This document shows positions 1-11,371 of a stretch of DNA of 64,000 nt, piece by piece. The stretch comes from Cardiocondyla obscurior (lineage: Eukaryota; Arthropoda; Insecta; Hymenoptera; Formicidae): contig NC_091876.1 of assembly GCF_019399895.1 (NCBI RefSeq), forward strand, positions 4,378,381 to 4,442,380, in the 5' to 3' direction. Under the pieces are notes generated by a model. It saw only the letters and a list, made by a program, of their open reading frames with translations, was not told the DNA's origin and made no database searches. Numbering within the stretch: position 1 is the stretch's first letter; every line of letters begins with the position of its first letter. The position numbers and the translations under genes were made by a program.

Positions 1-161
1 TATTTCAATTAGAATTCCGCGGCTTTAAATACAATACAGGATCGTGTTACATTGTACGAGCCAATAATATTACAGTTAAACGTGGGCTTCAGCGGTAGTT
101 TCTTTCTGTTTTACTTTTTCTTTTTTTTTGTAAAACGAGAGTCGGTTACTTAACTCTATGG

Positions 162-378
162 CAGTGCTCGGAATTAATTGCACATTTCGGCCCGATTCCA
201 GAGACACCGCCTTCTTTCCTCACTACACTTGACGTCTATTTCTTAGATAACAACGCTCCTGAGAAATAGCTTCGCGCGCGCGGTTTGACGACTCGGCCGG
301 CCGATTGTCAAGTGTAGTAGAGAAAGGAGGCGGTGTCTCTGGAATCGGGCCGAAATGTGCAACTAATTCCGAGCACTG
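162..378. mobile_element. Foldback MITE, complete copy (CAGTGCTCGG family)
   Basis: The termini CAGTGCTCGGAATTA and its complement (TAATTCCGAGCACTG) bound a 217-bp element. The arms form long inverted repeats of about 70 bp (CACATTTCGGCCCGATTCC inside). The asymmetric core is GC-rich, with GCGCGCGCGG and CGGCCGGCC. Flanks CTCTATGG and GCCTAAGG agree at 5 of 8 positions, which would fit a decayed 8-bp target duplication of the hAT type; that assignment is inference. There is no coding capacity. A truncated relative lies at 4260-4405. Confidence 0.8.
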
Positions 379-2115
379 GCCTAAGGGAAGTTACCGAATT
401 CGATTGAGCATCCTGCACATATGCTACTTGGAGCATATCGGTTTTCTGCGGCAATGAAGCGAGCGCGATTCGATATTGATTGGTCATACCGCCAAATGAA
501 ATAATCGAAATACCTCTATGAGATTATCTAATCGTCGGATCTGTCGAAATGTGGTAAACTCCGAGCTCGGACTCGCACGCTCGGAAAATTAGGTCGGTAA
601 TTCTATAGATTTCGCATATTCGAATAGCCTCCGCGCGGAACGCAATCGGACAGCGCCTGGCCGTGGCGCGCAGCGGCGCGCTCTGGCTTGTTTTAATCAC
701 CGATTAAACTCTCGACGTGTTTCAACCCCGTCTGAAGTGCGCTTCTCTTAACTCTTGATCCGACAATATTAATCCAGCCAACTTGATTACTACTCAACTG
801 AGAGTTGATTCCCGGCGTATTTCCGCCGGCTACGGACGTTCTGTGTCCGCGTCGGAAAGAAGAACGGCGTAAAAGCGAAATGTTATTTTCATCTCGGATA
901 CAATATGATGCGCGGTTGATTAATGTACTCTAGCACGCGCGTTTAATCACTTCGTTGTATGCAGTTCGACCGTACGTACCTGGTAACGCATTAAAACAAT
1001 GTGTAAGTGAGAACTCGGTGCAATGAGTTTATCTACGTTTTATTTACTCGGAATTATTTGCGAGAAAAAAACCTTTATTTAAAGTTTAATCGCGTTAAAA
1101 ATTTTATTAATGCTGCGGTTGTAACAGCTTATTACGATTATTAACAAATTTCACTTTCGGTACTTGTTCTTTTAACGTGAAGAATGTAACGCTCGATGAC
1201 GCTGGCTACAAGAATTTAAAGGCATAGCTTTGTATAACAGAAGAAGCAAACCCTCTCTGCAAATACATTCTACCGTGCGGAAGCAAAGAGGAAACAAAGG
1301 GTTTCATACCTCGCTCGTGAGAAAGAATGTCGTGAAAATTGAATCGACGCGCGAAAGCGGCTGCATAGCAACTATTTGTATCTTCTAAATCAAACGCAAA
1401 CACAAAAAAAAAGATAAAACAACCAAGCTAAAAGCTCTTAAAAGAATGTCACGTCGCATAACAGCGCATTTGACAAATTATTCCTTTCAATCGTAAATCT
1501 TTTGCAAACAATTCTTTTTCTTTTATTAATATTGCGCATTATAAGACGTACCCTGGATTCTTTTCGAATATTCCTCTCGTCAAAATTGTAAAAGCCACTT
1601 AAATTAAAAAATTATTAATTTAACTAATATCTTTAATTAATTTAAATGATTTCAATAAAAATCATAATTATAATAATCGGTATGAATTGATTGTATAATC
1701 TTTTATCTATTCTTTTTCAAACTTCTTAATGATATTCAAATTGTACTTTAACAAACAGTCCACTTTCTCTAATCTAGACATATTGAACCGTGGAAGTTCT
1801 AGAACGAGCTTTGAACACTCCATGCAGCATGTCATTGTAATCTCTGTTTGCAAATGTTCAAAGTTTCAGCTGTAACGGACCTTAAACTTCGTAACATACA
1901 CGAAACTTTCCGTGATATATGAAATGATCTCATCACGTCCGTTTACCAATTATACGAATCCCAATTACAACATCAGATTAAAAAGAGATTTCTCGAAGAC
2001 TTTATCTCGTCATTAATATCGATAAAAATATCTCTTCGTACTTTATTTGCATTATAGTTATCAAAATTCTTTTCTTTTTTGATACAATTATTAATTAAAA
2101 GCTTTTCTACACTGT
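379..2115. other. Intergenic, no gene recognised
   Basis: Mixed GC-rich (600-700) and AT-rich DNA. The only notable open frame (1206-1403, minus) has no recognisable domain, no splice support and low-complexity codon use. I see nothing else. Confidence 0.5.
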
Positions 2116-2450
2116 TAGAAATTTCTTATTGATTTTTAATTAAAATGTAAAGGAAGCATGTGGTTAGGCCCGTAAATAAAATGTAATGAACACTGTATAT
2201 GAGTATTCATTTACTGATGTCTTAAATTTCATTAAGAAATGTAATGAACACTGTATATAAATATTCATTTACTGATGTCTTAATTTTCATAATTAATTCA
2301 TTTATTAATTTTTTAATTTTTATAATAAAAATTATGAAATTTAAGACATCAGTGAATGAATACTTATATACAGTGTTCATTACATTTTATTTACGGGCCT
2401 AACCACATGCTTCCTTTACATTTTAATTAAAAATCAATAAGAAATGTCTA
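2116..2450. mobile_element. Foldback element with about 110-bp terminal inverted repeats
   Basis: The left arm from TAGAAATTTCTTATTG and the right arm ending CAATAAGAAATGTCTA are near-perfect complements, sharing AGGAAGCATGTGGTTAGGCC and the following TGTAATGAACACTGTAT block. Inside the left half a 58-bp unit is tandemly duplicated (starts at 2181 and 2239). There is no coding capacity. It is probably a non-autonomous DNA transposon of unknown superfamily; no clear target duplication is visible. Confidence 0.75.
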
Positions 2451-3191
2451 TTTTATTTTTAATGGTAAAATATTATCATCATCATCAGGCAAGATGTTCT
2501 GATCATTGTTATACTTTTCTTGAACAGTGTTTGCTGTGTCATATCGCTATGCGATCAGCAAACTTTCGTTTAACTATCATAAAACCCGCTCAAAATCATT
2601 AACCAAATTTACAATGAACACGCCCCGGGCATTGCAACAGATGCTGAAATCCTTCATTCATCCTCTTCAGTAAATTCACCAAAACGTCAAGTTAAACTAG
2701 CTTTGCTTCGCGGATTAGTTTCACAACGGTGCAAGTTCTCACGTGACTTTGCCTCCAATTAGCACAGAAGATTCGACCCTTAGCTTCAACAGAAATCTAT
2801 CGGCGCGAACAGTAAATGTTGTTACGTTGAGGAACTGATCGTAGATATTCTCTGGGAAATTCTCGCTACGTAAACTTCATTATTACCAATGCGGATATCA
2901 TGCTTCCATATTATACCGCGGATACTCTGGTATTGTCATTCGCACCGATATGGAAACACTATTATCCGGTATTATTCATAGCGAAATGAAATTCGCGCCA
3001 ATTTCGTGACGGATAAATTGGCTGCGTTTCTAAAACACTACCGAAACGTTACTCGGATAATATTGTCTTTCACACAATACTACAGGCAAATATACAATTT
3101 CTAATACGGAGATTGGTTATCGCTTCTATGTCGATAGCAATGCTAGTTTCTTAGCACCAGAGAAACCGAGTTACATAACAGCAAATTCTAT
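2451..3191. other. Intergenic, no gene recognised
   Basis: Unremarkable AT-rich DNA between two foldback elements. No open frame, splice-bounded exon or repeat could be supported. Confidence 0.5.
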
Positions 3192-3548
3192 TATACAGGG
3201 TGTCCCATCTCATCTTGACAAACTCTCCGAGTTAGATAGGTCTCGTGGATACAAGTCAATAAGTTCTATTTTATTTTATACATTTCTCAATCGTAATTGT
3301 GAAAATAATTAAAATATGTAACTTAAGAGCGACAAGCTGCGGGCGAGTGAGCGCGACAGACGAATGGCGCCGTCGTCTGTCGCGCTCACTCACGCGTAGC
3401 TTTTTTGTCGCTTTTGCGCTAGACAAATTAATTTTTTTCTCAATAACTATCGTGAATTTTGCAAAACTGCAATGAACTTATTGATTTGTGCCCACGAGAC
3501 CTATCTAACTCGGAGAGTTTGTCAATATGGGGTGGGACACCCTGTATA
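3192..3548. mobile_element. Foldback MITE with TATACAGGGTGTCCCA termini
   Basis: The 16-bp end TATACAGGGTGTCCCA is mirrored exactly by TGGGACACCCTGTATA. The inverted similarity continues inward over the CTCCGAGTTAGATAGGTCTC block. The centre is a second, GC-rich palindrome around GCGCGACAGACG (about 3340-3400). TA dinucleotides at both borders would fit TA-targeted (Tc1/mariner-like) insertion. The interior has no transposase frame, so this is a non-autonomous element. Confidence 0.8.
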
Positions 3549-4163
3549 TTCTCAAATGTCAAAATATATTCCATTTAACAATATTTAAGAAAATTAATTA
3601 ATTTGAAATATTCAAGCTTTATTTCAATTTATTTATCTTAAATGAACATTGAAATATTACGTATGTATGTACATGTGATTGGTGCCCAACGGTGTTTGTA
3701 ATATATGTATATTATTTATCACTTATAAATTATATTTCCTACAAGCTTTTCACATTTATACAAAAATATGTGTCGATTTTATCACCATGTCGACAGCTTA
3801 ATATTTTTCACTGGTAAAGCTCAGTGCGTCGTTATTGAAGTTTCAATTCTCGTGCTTGGTTAATGCGCGTATCCTCTAACAAAGGCATTTTCACGTGGAT
3901 AAATGAGAAAATATTTTTACGATCTCTCGTTTTATGACCTTCTTTTTATTGGCACGTTTACGCGCGTGCTTCGATATTTAGATGAAAAGACGTCATTACT
4001 GAGGAAAAGAATTTTAATTTAATACGATATTTCTGTGCGAACTTTTACGTCTCCAGAGATCTCATGAGATTCCGATTAACGTAATTTTTCAAGAACATCT
4101 AAATGCTCAATTTTTATACAATCGAATAATGGAAAATATTTACAAATTAATGAATTATTTTTG
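3549..4163. other. Intergenic, no gene recognised
   Basis: AT-rich DNA without a supportable gene. Confidence 0.5.
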
Positions 4164-4242
4164 TAAAAAAAAAATTGTAATTTGTGCAATATACGAATAA
4201 TGTATACATTATTCGTATATTGCACAAATTACAGTTTTTTTT
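4164..4242. repeat. Perfect short palindrome
   Basis: About 38-bp arms meet with no spacer at GTATAC (AATTTGTGCAATATACGAAT against its complement), flanked by A and T runs. It lies just outside the truncated MITE that starts at 4260. It could be a tiny MITE or a hairpin left by an excision; there is no independent evidence of transcription. Confidence 0.7.
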
Positions 4243-4259
4243 TATATATACATATAAAT

Positions 4260-4405
4260 CAGTGCTCGGAATTAGTTGCACATTTCGGCCCGATTCCAGA
4301 GACACCGCCTCCTTTCCTCACTACACTTGACGATCGGCCGGCCGAGTCGTCAAACCGCGCGCGCGACGCTGTTTCTCAGGAGCGTTTTGTTATCTAAGAA
4401 ATAGA
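4260..4405. mobile_element. Truncated copy of the CAGTGCTCGG foldback MITE
   Basis: The left terminus and about 70 bp of arm match the element at 162-378. The asymmetric core follows in the opposite orientation (CGGCCGGCC first, then CTCAGGAGCG, then TCTAAGAAATAGAC), and the second arm is missing. Because the arms are inverted repeats, this is the same element inserted the other way round and cut after its core. Confidence 0.8.
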
Positions 4406-4434
4406 CTGGGGTAAGGGATATATTTAATATCAAT

Positions 4435-4556
4435 TATAATAGTTTTCTACATCACCTACGAGGTACTATTATTGATGCGTATAGGCCTACTGGGGAAACC
4501 ACTTTAAAAAAACGCATTAATAACAGTACCTCGTAGGTGATGTGGAAAACTATAAT
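4435..4556. repeat. Short foldback element
   Basis: Arms of about 45 bp (4435-4480 and 4512-4556) share ACATCACCTACGAGGTACT and its complement around a 30-bp loop (GGCCTACTGGGG). No target duplication is obvious. It is probably another small non-autonomous element. Confidence 0.7.
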
Positions 4557-4973
4557 AAAGGTTTTTTTTTTTTTTAAAGAAAAATTATTTTTTGTATTTT
4601 TACTTGTATAATTTGATTAGATGGGTTGTTTTGAACTTGAAACAACGTGATTGACGATGTCAATTATTATCATAATTAATGCGTCATCATAATTGCTATG
4701 ACGGTTACTAAACAGATTTTCATGGTACAGCGATCGCTGCATCAATAATTGTTTTAATGTAATAATAATTGCCAATATGATTGGATGGTTACGATATTAT
4801 TTATTAAGGCAGTTATTGTAAAGCCACAACGATCGAGGACACAATTTCCGTTACCGTACCAATCTCAAATTTAATAACATCGATACAGTCAAATAAATGA
4901 TAACGTAATAAATAGTATAATTAATACAACGTTATAGTCATAAGCATTGCAACAATTAAAACGAATACAAAGA

Positions 4974-5057
4974 GAAATTATTTATTGTTGAAAAAGTCAA
5001 TCATTTATTTCATTACCGTGATATTTCGTGCTATGGTTAAATTAAAAAATATGATTA
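4974..5057. repeat. 84-bp repeat, inverted partner at 6162-6245
   Basis: The sequence around CCGTGATATTTCGTGCTATG recurs as its complement at 6162-6245 with almost no difference. The pair encloses another MITE, A/T-rich low-complexity DNA and a Tc1 remnant. They may be the termini of a larger composite element of about 1.27 kb (4974-6245) or two unrelated insertions of one repeat. Confidence 0.75.
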
Positions 5058-5093
5058 TTTTTACCATTTAAAAAAGAACGTCATTGATAAAAA

Positions 5094-5281
5094 TATATGT
5101 GTATGTATTGTATAACAAAAGAAACAAGAAAGAAAACAAGACTTTTATTCTATAGAATAAAAATGCAATTGTACTTAAGATTTTTTTCTTAATTTTAAAC
5201 TAAGTACGTTTTGTAAAAAAAAAAAAATACTAGTCTTGTTTTCTTTCTTGTTTCTTTTGTTATATAATACATACACATATA
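5094..5281. mobile_element. Foldback MITE, 188 bp, nested
   Basis: Arms of about 50 bp (TATATGTGTATGTATTGTAT and complement, then an AAGAAACAAGAAAGAAAAC block) differ at one position. The core is short and AT-rich. There is no coding capacity. It lies between the two 84-bp inverted repeats at 4974 and 6162. Confidence 0.8.
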
Positions 5282-5802
5282 TTTCTTTTTTCTTTTTTCT
5301 TTTACATATTTTTCAAAGTTTTTTTACTATATTCGTAATTATGACACTGTTCGCAACTAGTAATTATAATACTCGGGACACAGAAAAAAAAAAGAAAAAA
5401 AGAAGAAGAAAAAAGAAAATAAAAAGATGATGTATTATCATAGCATACTTGAAAGCATAGTGGTTGGATCAATGTTGTGAATGCGAGGTATGCATCATTT
5501 TGCGGAATGTGGAACATGCGGGAGACCAGGAGTAGACATTTCAATGAACGTCGAGAATATCTCGCGCTCGATACATGCTCGTAGTTGGAAACAACCAGCA
5601 AATCTTCTAAAACCATAAAAGACTGTGTATAATACGACCGTAAAACAAGAGAGACGTAAAGTCCAGATGTGTCCGTAAGAAAAACTTCCTGTCTGTTGTT
5701 ATGTTGATTATGCTGACTCCATTACAGTTAGTTATGAAACAAACGAGATGAAGCGAAATTTACATTTTCCAACCTTCTCCAAAATTGAATTCGAAATATG
5801 TA

Positions 5803-6161
5803 CAGTCACTCACATATTTATTCGGACACCAATGTATTTTGACCTTTTAATTACTATATTTTTAATACGCGGACGCGGAATAAAAAAATTATGTTATATT
5901 TTATTACGTAGCACTGTATAGATAAAATTAATACAAAAATTTAATTGTTATTATTTTTTATTATTTAAATAATAACGCAAATACCGCAAAACGACAAGTT
6001 TGTACCTCACAAAATTATTCGGACAGCAGATAGAATAACTTACAAACTATAAAAAAAGAGCTTACAAACTAAAAAAAAATAAAAATTTAATATTTTGTAG
6101 AGTACCCCTTTTGCTGAATTACATGTTGTAACCGCGTGGGAACAGAGGAAATTAATTTTTT
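5803..6161 (-). mobile_element. Tc1/mariner element, 3' end only
   Basis: The outer terminus CAGTCACTCACATATTTATT followed by CGGACACC lies next to a TA dinucleotide (5801-5802). A second ATTATTCGGACAG block occurs about 195 bp further in (near 6011). Spaced direct repeats inside a terminal repeat are the IR/DR layout of some Tc1-like elements. Further in lies the C-terminal coding remnant of a transposase at 6087-6149. The other terminus and most of the transposase are absent, so the element is dead. Confidence 0.75.
6087..6149 (-). pseudogene. Tc1-family transposase, C-terminal fragment
   Basis: Twenty codons and a stop read SSVPTRLQHVIQQKGYSTKY. Tc1-like transposases typically end in S-[MV]-P-x-R-x-x-x-V-I-x-x-K-G-x-x-T-K-Y, which is the basis of the call. 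The frame is lost immediately upstream, where the sequence joins the 84-bp repeat. Only a fossil of the 3' end is present. Confidence 0.75.
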
Positions 6162-6245
6162 TAATCATATTTTTTAATTTAACCATAGCACGAAATATCA
6201 CGGTAATGAAATAAATGATTGACTTTTTCAACAATAAATAATTTC
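6162..6245. repeat. 84-bp repeat, inverted partner of 4974-5057
   Basis: Complementary copy of the repeat described at 4974. Its inner edge abuts the truncated transposase fragment, suggesting that insertion or deletion here cut the Tc1 element. Confidence 0.75.
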
Positions 6246-6398
6246 ACATGTGCCGCATGTATGTACCGCGCCGGCCGGATTGCCGATGACTGATTTCTCT
6301 CCGTTCTCTCATCCTCTGTCTTTACCGTTTTTAAGATTACGTACGGTAGCCGCTGTCGCCGTAGAAAACGCCATATCTGATCTTCGGTGTGCATATTA
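6245..6398. repeat. Dispersed repeat, copy 1 (CGCCGGCCGGATTGCCGATG)
   Basis: About 150 bp starting CACATGTGCCGCATGTATGT and ending near CTTCGGTGTGCAT is repeated at 38148-38296 with scattered differences. It has no coding content and no inverted repeats. It looks like an interspersed repeat family of unknown class. Confidence 0.75.
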
Positions 6399-6540
6399 TA
6401 ATATATTATAATATTTATTACTAAATAATATTTGCTCATATTTAAAACCCGACCGGATTCTTAAATGCACGTTTTTATGGCAGGACTCCGCAATTTAACA
6501 CAATCACCGGTTTTATTGGTTTTCCAGTTTTCGTACCAAA

Positions 6541-6546
6541 TTTATT
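6541..6546 (-). terminator. AATAAA polyadenylation signal of the glycerol kinase 5-like gene
   Basis: The minus strand reads AATAAA 67 nt past the stop codon at 6613, a normal distance for a short insect 3' UTR. Confidence 0.6.
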
Positions 6547-6612
6547 CTCATTAACAATTTCTAATATACACATAACCATAAAAAAAATTATTACATTATT
6601 ATAAAGTTATTG

Positions 6613-9600
6613 TCAGTACCAACATTTAAAACGTTCTACTGCGCGTTTCCATTGATGCAAGGCGTATTGATAAGATAACTGTGATTCTTTATTTGGTTCA
6701 AATATCCTATTTGTTTGACGAAGTTTCAACAGTTCTTCTCTGTTTTTCCATATTCCTAAAATTAAGCAATGCATTAAATTTGATCGATAAAAAATTAATA
6801 AGCGAGTGCTTTAAGCACGTCAAAAGGAATTGGCGCGCATTGGAGATTTTATTTCGTGCACATTCGGAGACATTCTGATTAAGAAAGAATATGATTTGTC
6901 AATCACGAAATATAAAATATGAACACAAATTATAAAAAATAAAATTCTTCGTACTACATTGTAAACCAGCCAAGAAAGCCACCCCTAAGATAGACATTTC
7001 AATAGATACTGGGCGGTCTACTTGCAATCCCGTTGAATCAGCTAACAGTTGCATAACAAAATCATTTTTGGTAACTCCGCCATCAACCCTAAGAAAATAA
7101 TGCGTGTGTATAAATTAATATAATTTTAATAATATCACTATTCGATATTTTACATGATTTTTCTTACTTTATATTTCTATACGTAAACGAAGTTTCTTTG
7201 CATAAACAATCATATAGTAGATGTATCCTGAAAATGAGACTTTCTAATAGAGATCGAACAATATGTTCCTTTCTCGTAGTGGGTTTTAATCCGAAGAAAC
7301 CAGTTGCAGCTTTATAATCGTTTATAGGCGCCTGAAATAAAAAATAATAATATAATTTAATACATACGTATTTCTAAATACGTTATAATTTGTTATTTTA
7401 TATCTATATACGCGCATTACAAATTAATCTCTAATATGTTATTCTAATGAAACGTACTTGCAAACCACTGAATGCGGGAACAAAATATACCCCATCGGTA
7501 TTACTGACTGAATTTGCTACATCGGATGTTTCCGAGATATTATCTATGATTCCTATAACAATAGAGAACAGAATATAATACGTAACAACGTGTGTAGAAT
7601 TTCTCTTTTAGAAAAATAAAATATCGTTGCAAAGTACAATTTTTTACTTTTAAATTTACATGTACACATTATTTTATATACGAAGTAGATATTTATATTA
7701 ATGCATTTAGTAGCATAATTTGAAAGTAATAAATTATACCTATTGATTTAGCCCATTCGATTAATATACCAGTGTCACTTGAAGATCCTTCTGCGATATA
7801 TACTATTTCTTTTCCGATTCGCCAACCGACTACTGGATAAAGTCCTATAAATAATTGTTAAAATTTTGTTTTATTTTTTTTTTAATTAGTAAATGCGTAT
7901 ATTGGTCCGTGAAATATAATATAAATTTAGAAAATTACCAGCAACGGATGCATGCGGCTCTTGACCCGTGTTAACATTCACGAAAGTCCCCGTTCCCATA
8001 GTAATCTTGAGATCCCCGGGTTTAAAGCATCCTGAACCAAATAAAGATGCTGCTTGATCCGCCATCTGATTTTAACAAGATATTAAGATTAAAGAAAGAA
8101 ACCTCTTGACTTGGAAATTGACTTATACAACTTTATACTTGGCATACGCAATTAAAATTAACTATAATAGTCGATTAGATTAAAATTACTTACTGAGCAA
8201 TAAATTGGAATTTCAGCCCCAAATATATTTTCGAACGTAACTCCGAAGTTGCCTGCTGTATCAATTACTTCAGGAAATATATTACGTGGTAGTTTTAAAA
8301 TACTTAACGCCCAGTTGGCCCATTCCATTGTAAACGGATCAAATATACCAGTAGCTGAGGCACTTGAAGCGTCTGTTACGTGTCTTCCTGCGATAAAATA
8401 ATTATAAGCCATCTGTAATATGGCAGACGTACGTAAATTCGAAAATAATATTATTGGAAAAGTTTTAAGCTTTTTAAAATTATTGATACGCTAATTCTAA
8501 AATAAGGAGAAGCGATAGGTATTACGATAAGTTTAAAAGCGAAATATAAAATATTGTTTTACCTGTTAATTTATATAAGAGCCAACAATCCACACATCCA
8601 AACGCTACTTCTCCATTGTGTGCAGCTTCTCGAAGACCGGGTATATTTTCGAGTGCCCATATTAATTTTAAAGAAATCTGCGAATTTATATAAAATTATT
8701 TTTTTTTTTTATTGATATTTGGGACTTAATTATTGTCGGAAAGGTTTGATAAAACTTATAAATTTTGCTATGATTATATCAATATGCAATTGATAAAATA
8801 TAACAATCTATAATGTGATAATATCACCGAGATTAAGAACTATTAAGATAAAGAATTATTTAAGAAATTATTTCAACCTGCTCGTTCATAAATTTCAATT
8901 CTTTGCCAGCCAGAAATCGTTTTTTTCTCGTAATGGTGTACAAGAGACCTGCGCCTATTCTTAAACCTTTCATGGTTATCGATTGATTCCATTCTTCGAC
9001 TAAGGCAGCTGCTCGTTGATCTTTCCATGTTATAAATCTGAAACAGTTGTAAATGTGACATTTCGTTTACGTTGGAATATTACGTTGGAATTTATTACTC
9101 AACTGTCGTGTTTTTTTTTTTTTATGGTAATTTTAGACGTTAATTGCAAAACACGCGCTTCGCACGAAGCGTCGTTCAGAGTTAACTCTCGCTTCTTAAT
9201 TAATATTTGTAATAATAATTGATATAATACTCGATTTAGAAAATTTAGAAAATAATAAAAATAAAACTGAAGTTTAGTTTCGCGACACATAGTAAATCAA
9301 ATGAGAAAACCAATTAGTATCGTGGAAAAGCAGGCAACAATGAAATCTCTACATTTTCTTTTTAAATTAGGATTCTTACTTGTGATAATATTTTCCGGTT
9401 TTTATGTTCCAATTAATAAAACTAGCGCGTTGCGACGAAATTCCAATGCAGGCAATATTTTTAGGATCGATACCACTATCTGCAATTATAAATAAAGCGA
9501 CTTTAATTAATTTAATAATATGTATATGAATAAACTGCAAAAAAAAAGGAAATAAAATTAAAAATATTAAGAATGTCAATCAGTAATTGTAGACGATAAA

Positions 9601-11371
9601 TTCCAAAGTTCAAAAGCCCGAAAATATAGAAATACATTTTTTTAAATTAAAATAACGAAAATATGTGTATATGAATGGCAAAGCGATTATTTCTTACTTT
9701 AAATGCATCCAATTGGCGTCATCTCAATTTACGATGAATCTCTAGAACAGATCGAAATACAGAAATGAGGTTTGCACACTTTCGAAGGATAGCTAAAGAT
9801 TCAACTCAAACCGATATTGATCACATTCTCTATACTAAAGCTATACTAGTAAAAAAATTTTTTTTCTATTACTTAGATATTAAAACTTAAAAAATATTAA
9901 TAATGTCACTTGTTATAAGTTTTTTTAATTTTTAATAAACAACTTATTAGAATCAATCACGACTCAAATTGAAGCTTTATGTCTCTATTGAAAATGCGTG
10001 AAACCATCAAATTTTTCTGTGTTTACCCATTCTAGATTATGAGTCATGAAATTTTAATAGATCGTATACGTACATACTTATAGAATATACATATATTCTA
10101 AATTTATATAACTTCTTTTTGTTCTGATGGCCAAAAAATTACATGTTGCAATAATTAAATATGATCTCTTTGCAAAAGATAATGCTGTTAATAAACTTAC
10201 GATCCAACGTGTCCTTGATTACTTTCACTATAATCCGCCATAGATCGTCGGGATCTATCTCCACAAACCCAAACTCTGGATAAATTAAATGTACCTAAAT
10301 TGAAATAAGTTTTATTTTATCTTTATTTATTCTTGGTTTAATCGCTAACTTAGTTTAATAACTTTGAAAATCTAGTTCGCAACATTCGTTTTTATTAATT
10401 TTGCTTGGAAGTAAATATTAACAAGATTTTTAATTACATATTTTTATTTGTAATTTATTGAATTAGAAATATTATTATATTGTTGCAGTGTTGCGAATAA
10501 GATATTTTGAAAGAAGAAGGAATAAAGCAAGTTTCGAACTCTCTGGATCTGCTTTTAAAATGCAATTATTATATTAATTAAAATCATTATAAAAGAAATT
10601 CAACGTGTATAAATAGAAAATATTTTATTCTCAGTCTCAACAATTTTCTGATTGTTGGATGGAAGTCGATGCTTTGAATTCATAAACAAGTACAGTCGTC
10701 GTAGTATTCTAGTACAGTCATCTTATATCTGATGTTATTAATCTTCGCAGATCTAAAGAGTAACCTTTACACTGTAGTAATGATTGCATAAATTCTAGAA
10801 CCTTGAGCTATTCTAGCTTTACTTTACTTCTGTTACTTTCATATTATTGAACAGTATACACATATTTCTTTTTTACATTTCTAAAAAAAAAAAAAAAACA
10901 CAATTGGTTTCTTCTAAAAAATAAGTATGTACTATTTTTTCGGCTATACACATGAATTTTTCATGGCACCTATTGATCTTTAGCACGCAGTGTTATCGTG
11001 TTCTGATATCTTAAAGATAAATGACGAGCACGTGTTACTTAGAATTATAGAAATAGTTTTCGTTTAACGTTTCTAAAAGGAAATAAATTTTATTATTATT
11101 TATTTAGCGAGATACAATTTTATAAGATTTAAAAAACTTATCGCATCGTTGCGGATTTCTTCTAAAAATAATATCTCTTATCTTATCTTTCTTAGTCTCT
11201 CGAAAATTGTGTGCCACTTCAATTAATTTATGTCAATTCCACTCGTTGTACAACTATTAATTAATTGTAACAAACCTTCTCCATCGAAGACGCTACCGTG
11301 TCCGCCTTCTCGTTCAAAATGTGAAAACGTACCGTGGTGGTACCAACATCGAGTGCCCCAATGTATTTCAT
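6613..11371 (-). CDS. GK5: Putative glycerol kinase 5 (FGGY carbohydrate kinase), 12 exons
   Basis: FGGY-family sugar kinase, expected to phosphorylate glycerol or a related polyol with ATP in the cytosol. Coding exons on the minus strand: 11276-11371, 10201-10294, 9380-9479, 8878-9037, 8563-8677, 8194-8387, 7939-8065, 7740-7844, 7458-7552, 7168-7331, 6955-7088, 6613-6755. All introns are GT-AG, and the joined frame is open for about 508 residues, close to the GK5 length of 500-530. Visible landmarks are LDVGTTT (7-13, N-terminal phosphate-binding loop), GISSQRASFINW, ADQ (255-257, family catalytic Asp), MGTGTF (276-281), APINDY and VDGGVTKNDF (418-427). GK5 resembles it throughout, more closely than canonical GK does. 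The start is the first Met after an in-frame stop. The exon 11 donor (A/GTACGA) was chosen because it restores the family length. An upstream donor (G/GTTTAC) would drop four residues. Confidence 0.95.

Noticed and set aside
4164..4242. Perfect hairpin considered as a microRNA precursor
   Set aside because: The arms are fully complementary, AT-rich and flanked by homopolymers next to a MITE, which fits a transposon relic better than a microRNA. No known mature microRNA was recognised in it.
5302..5616. 104-codon minus-strand frame
   Set aside because: It runs through an A/T low-complexity tract (Phe/Ser run) beside transposon debris and resembles no protein.
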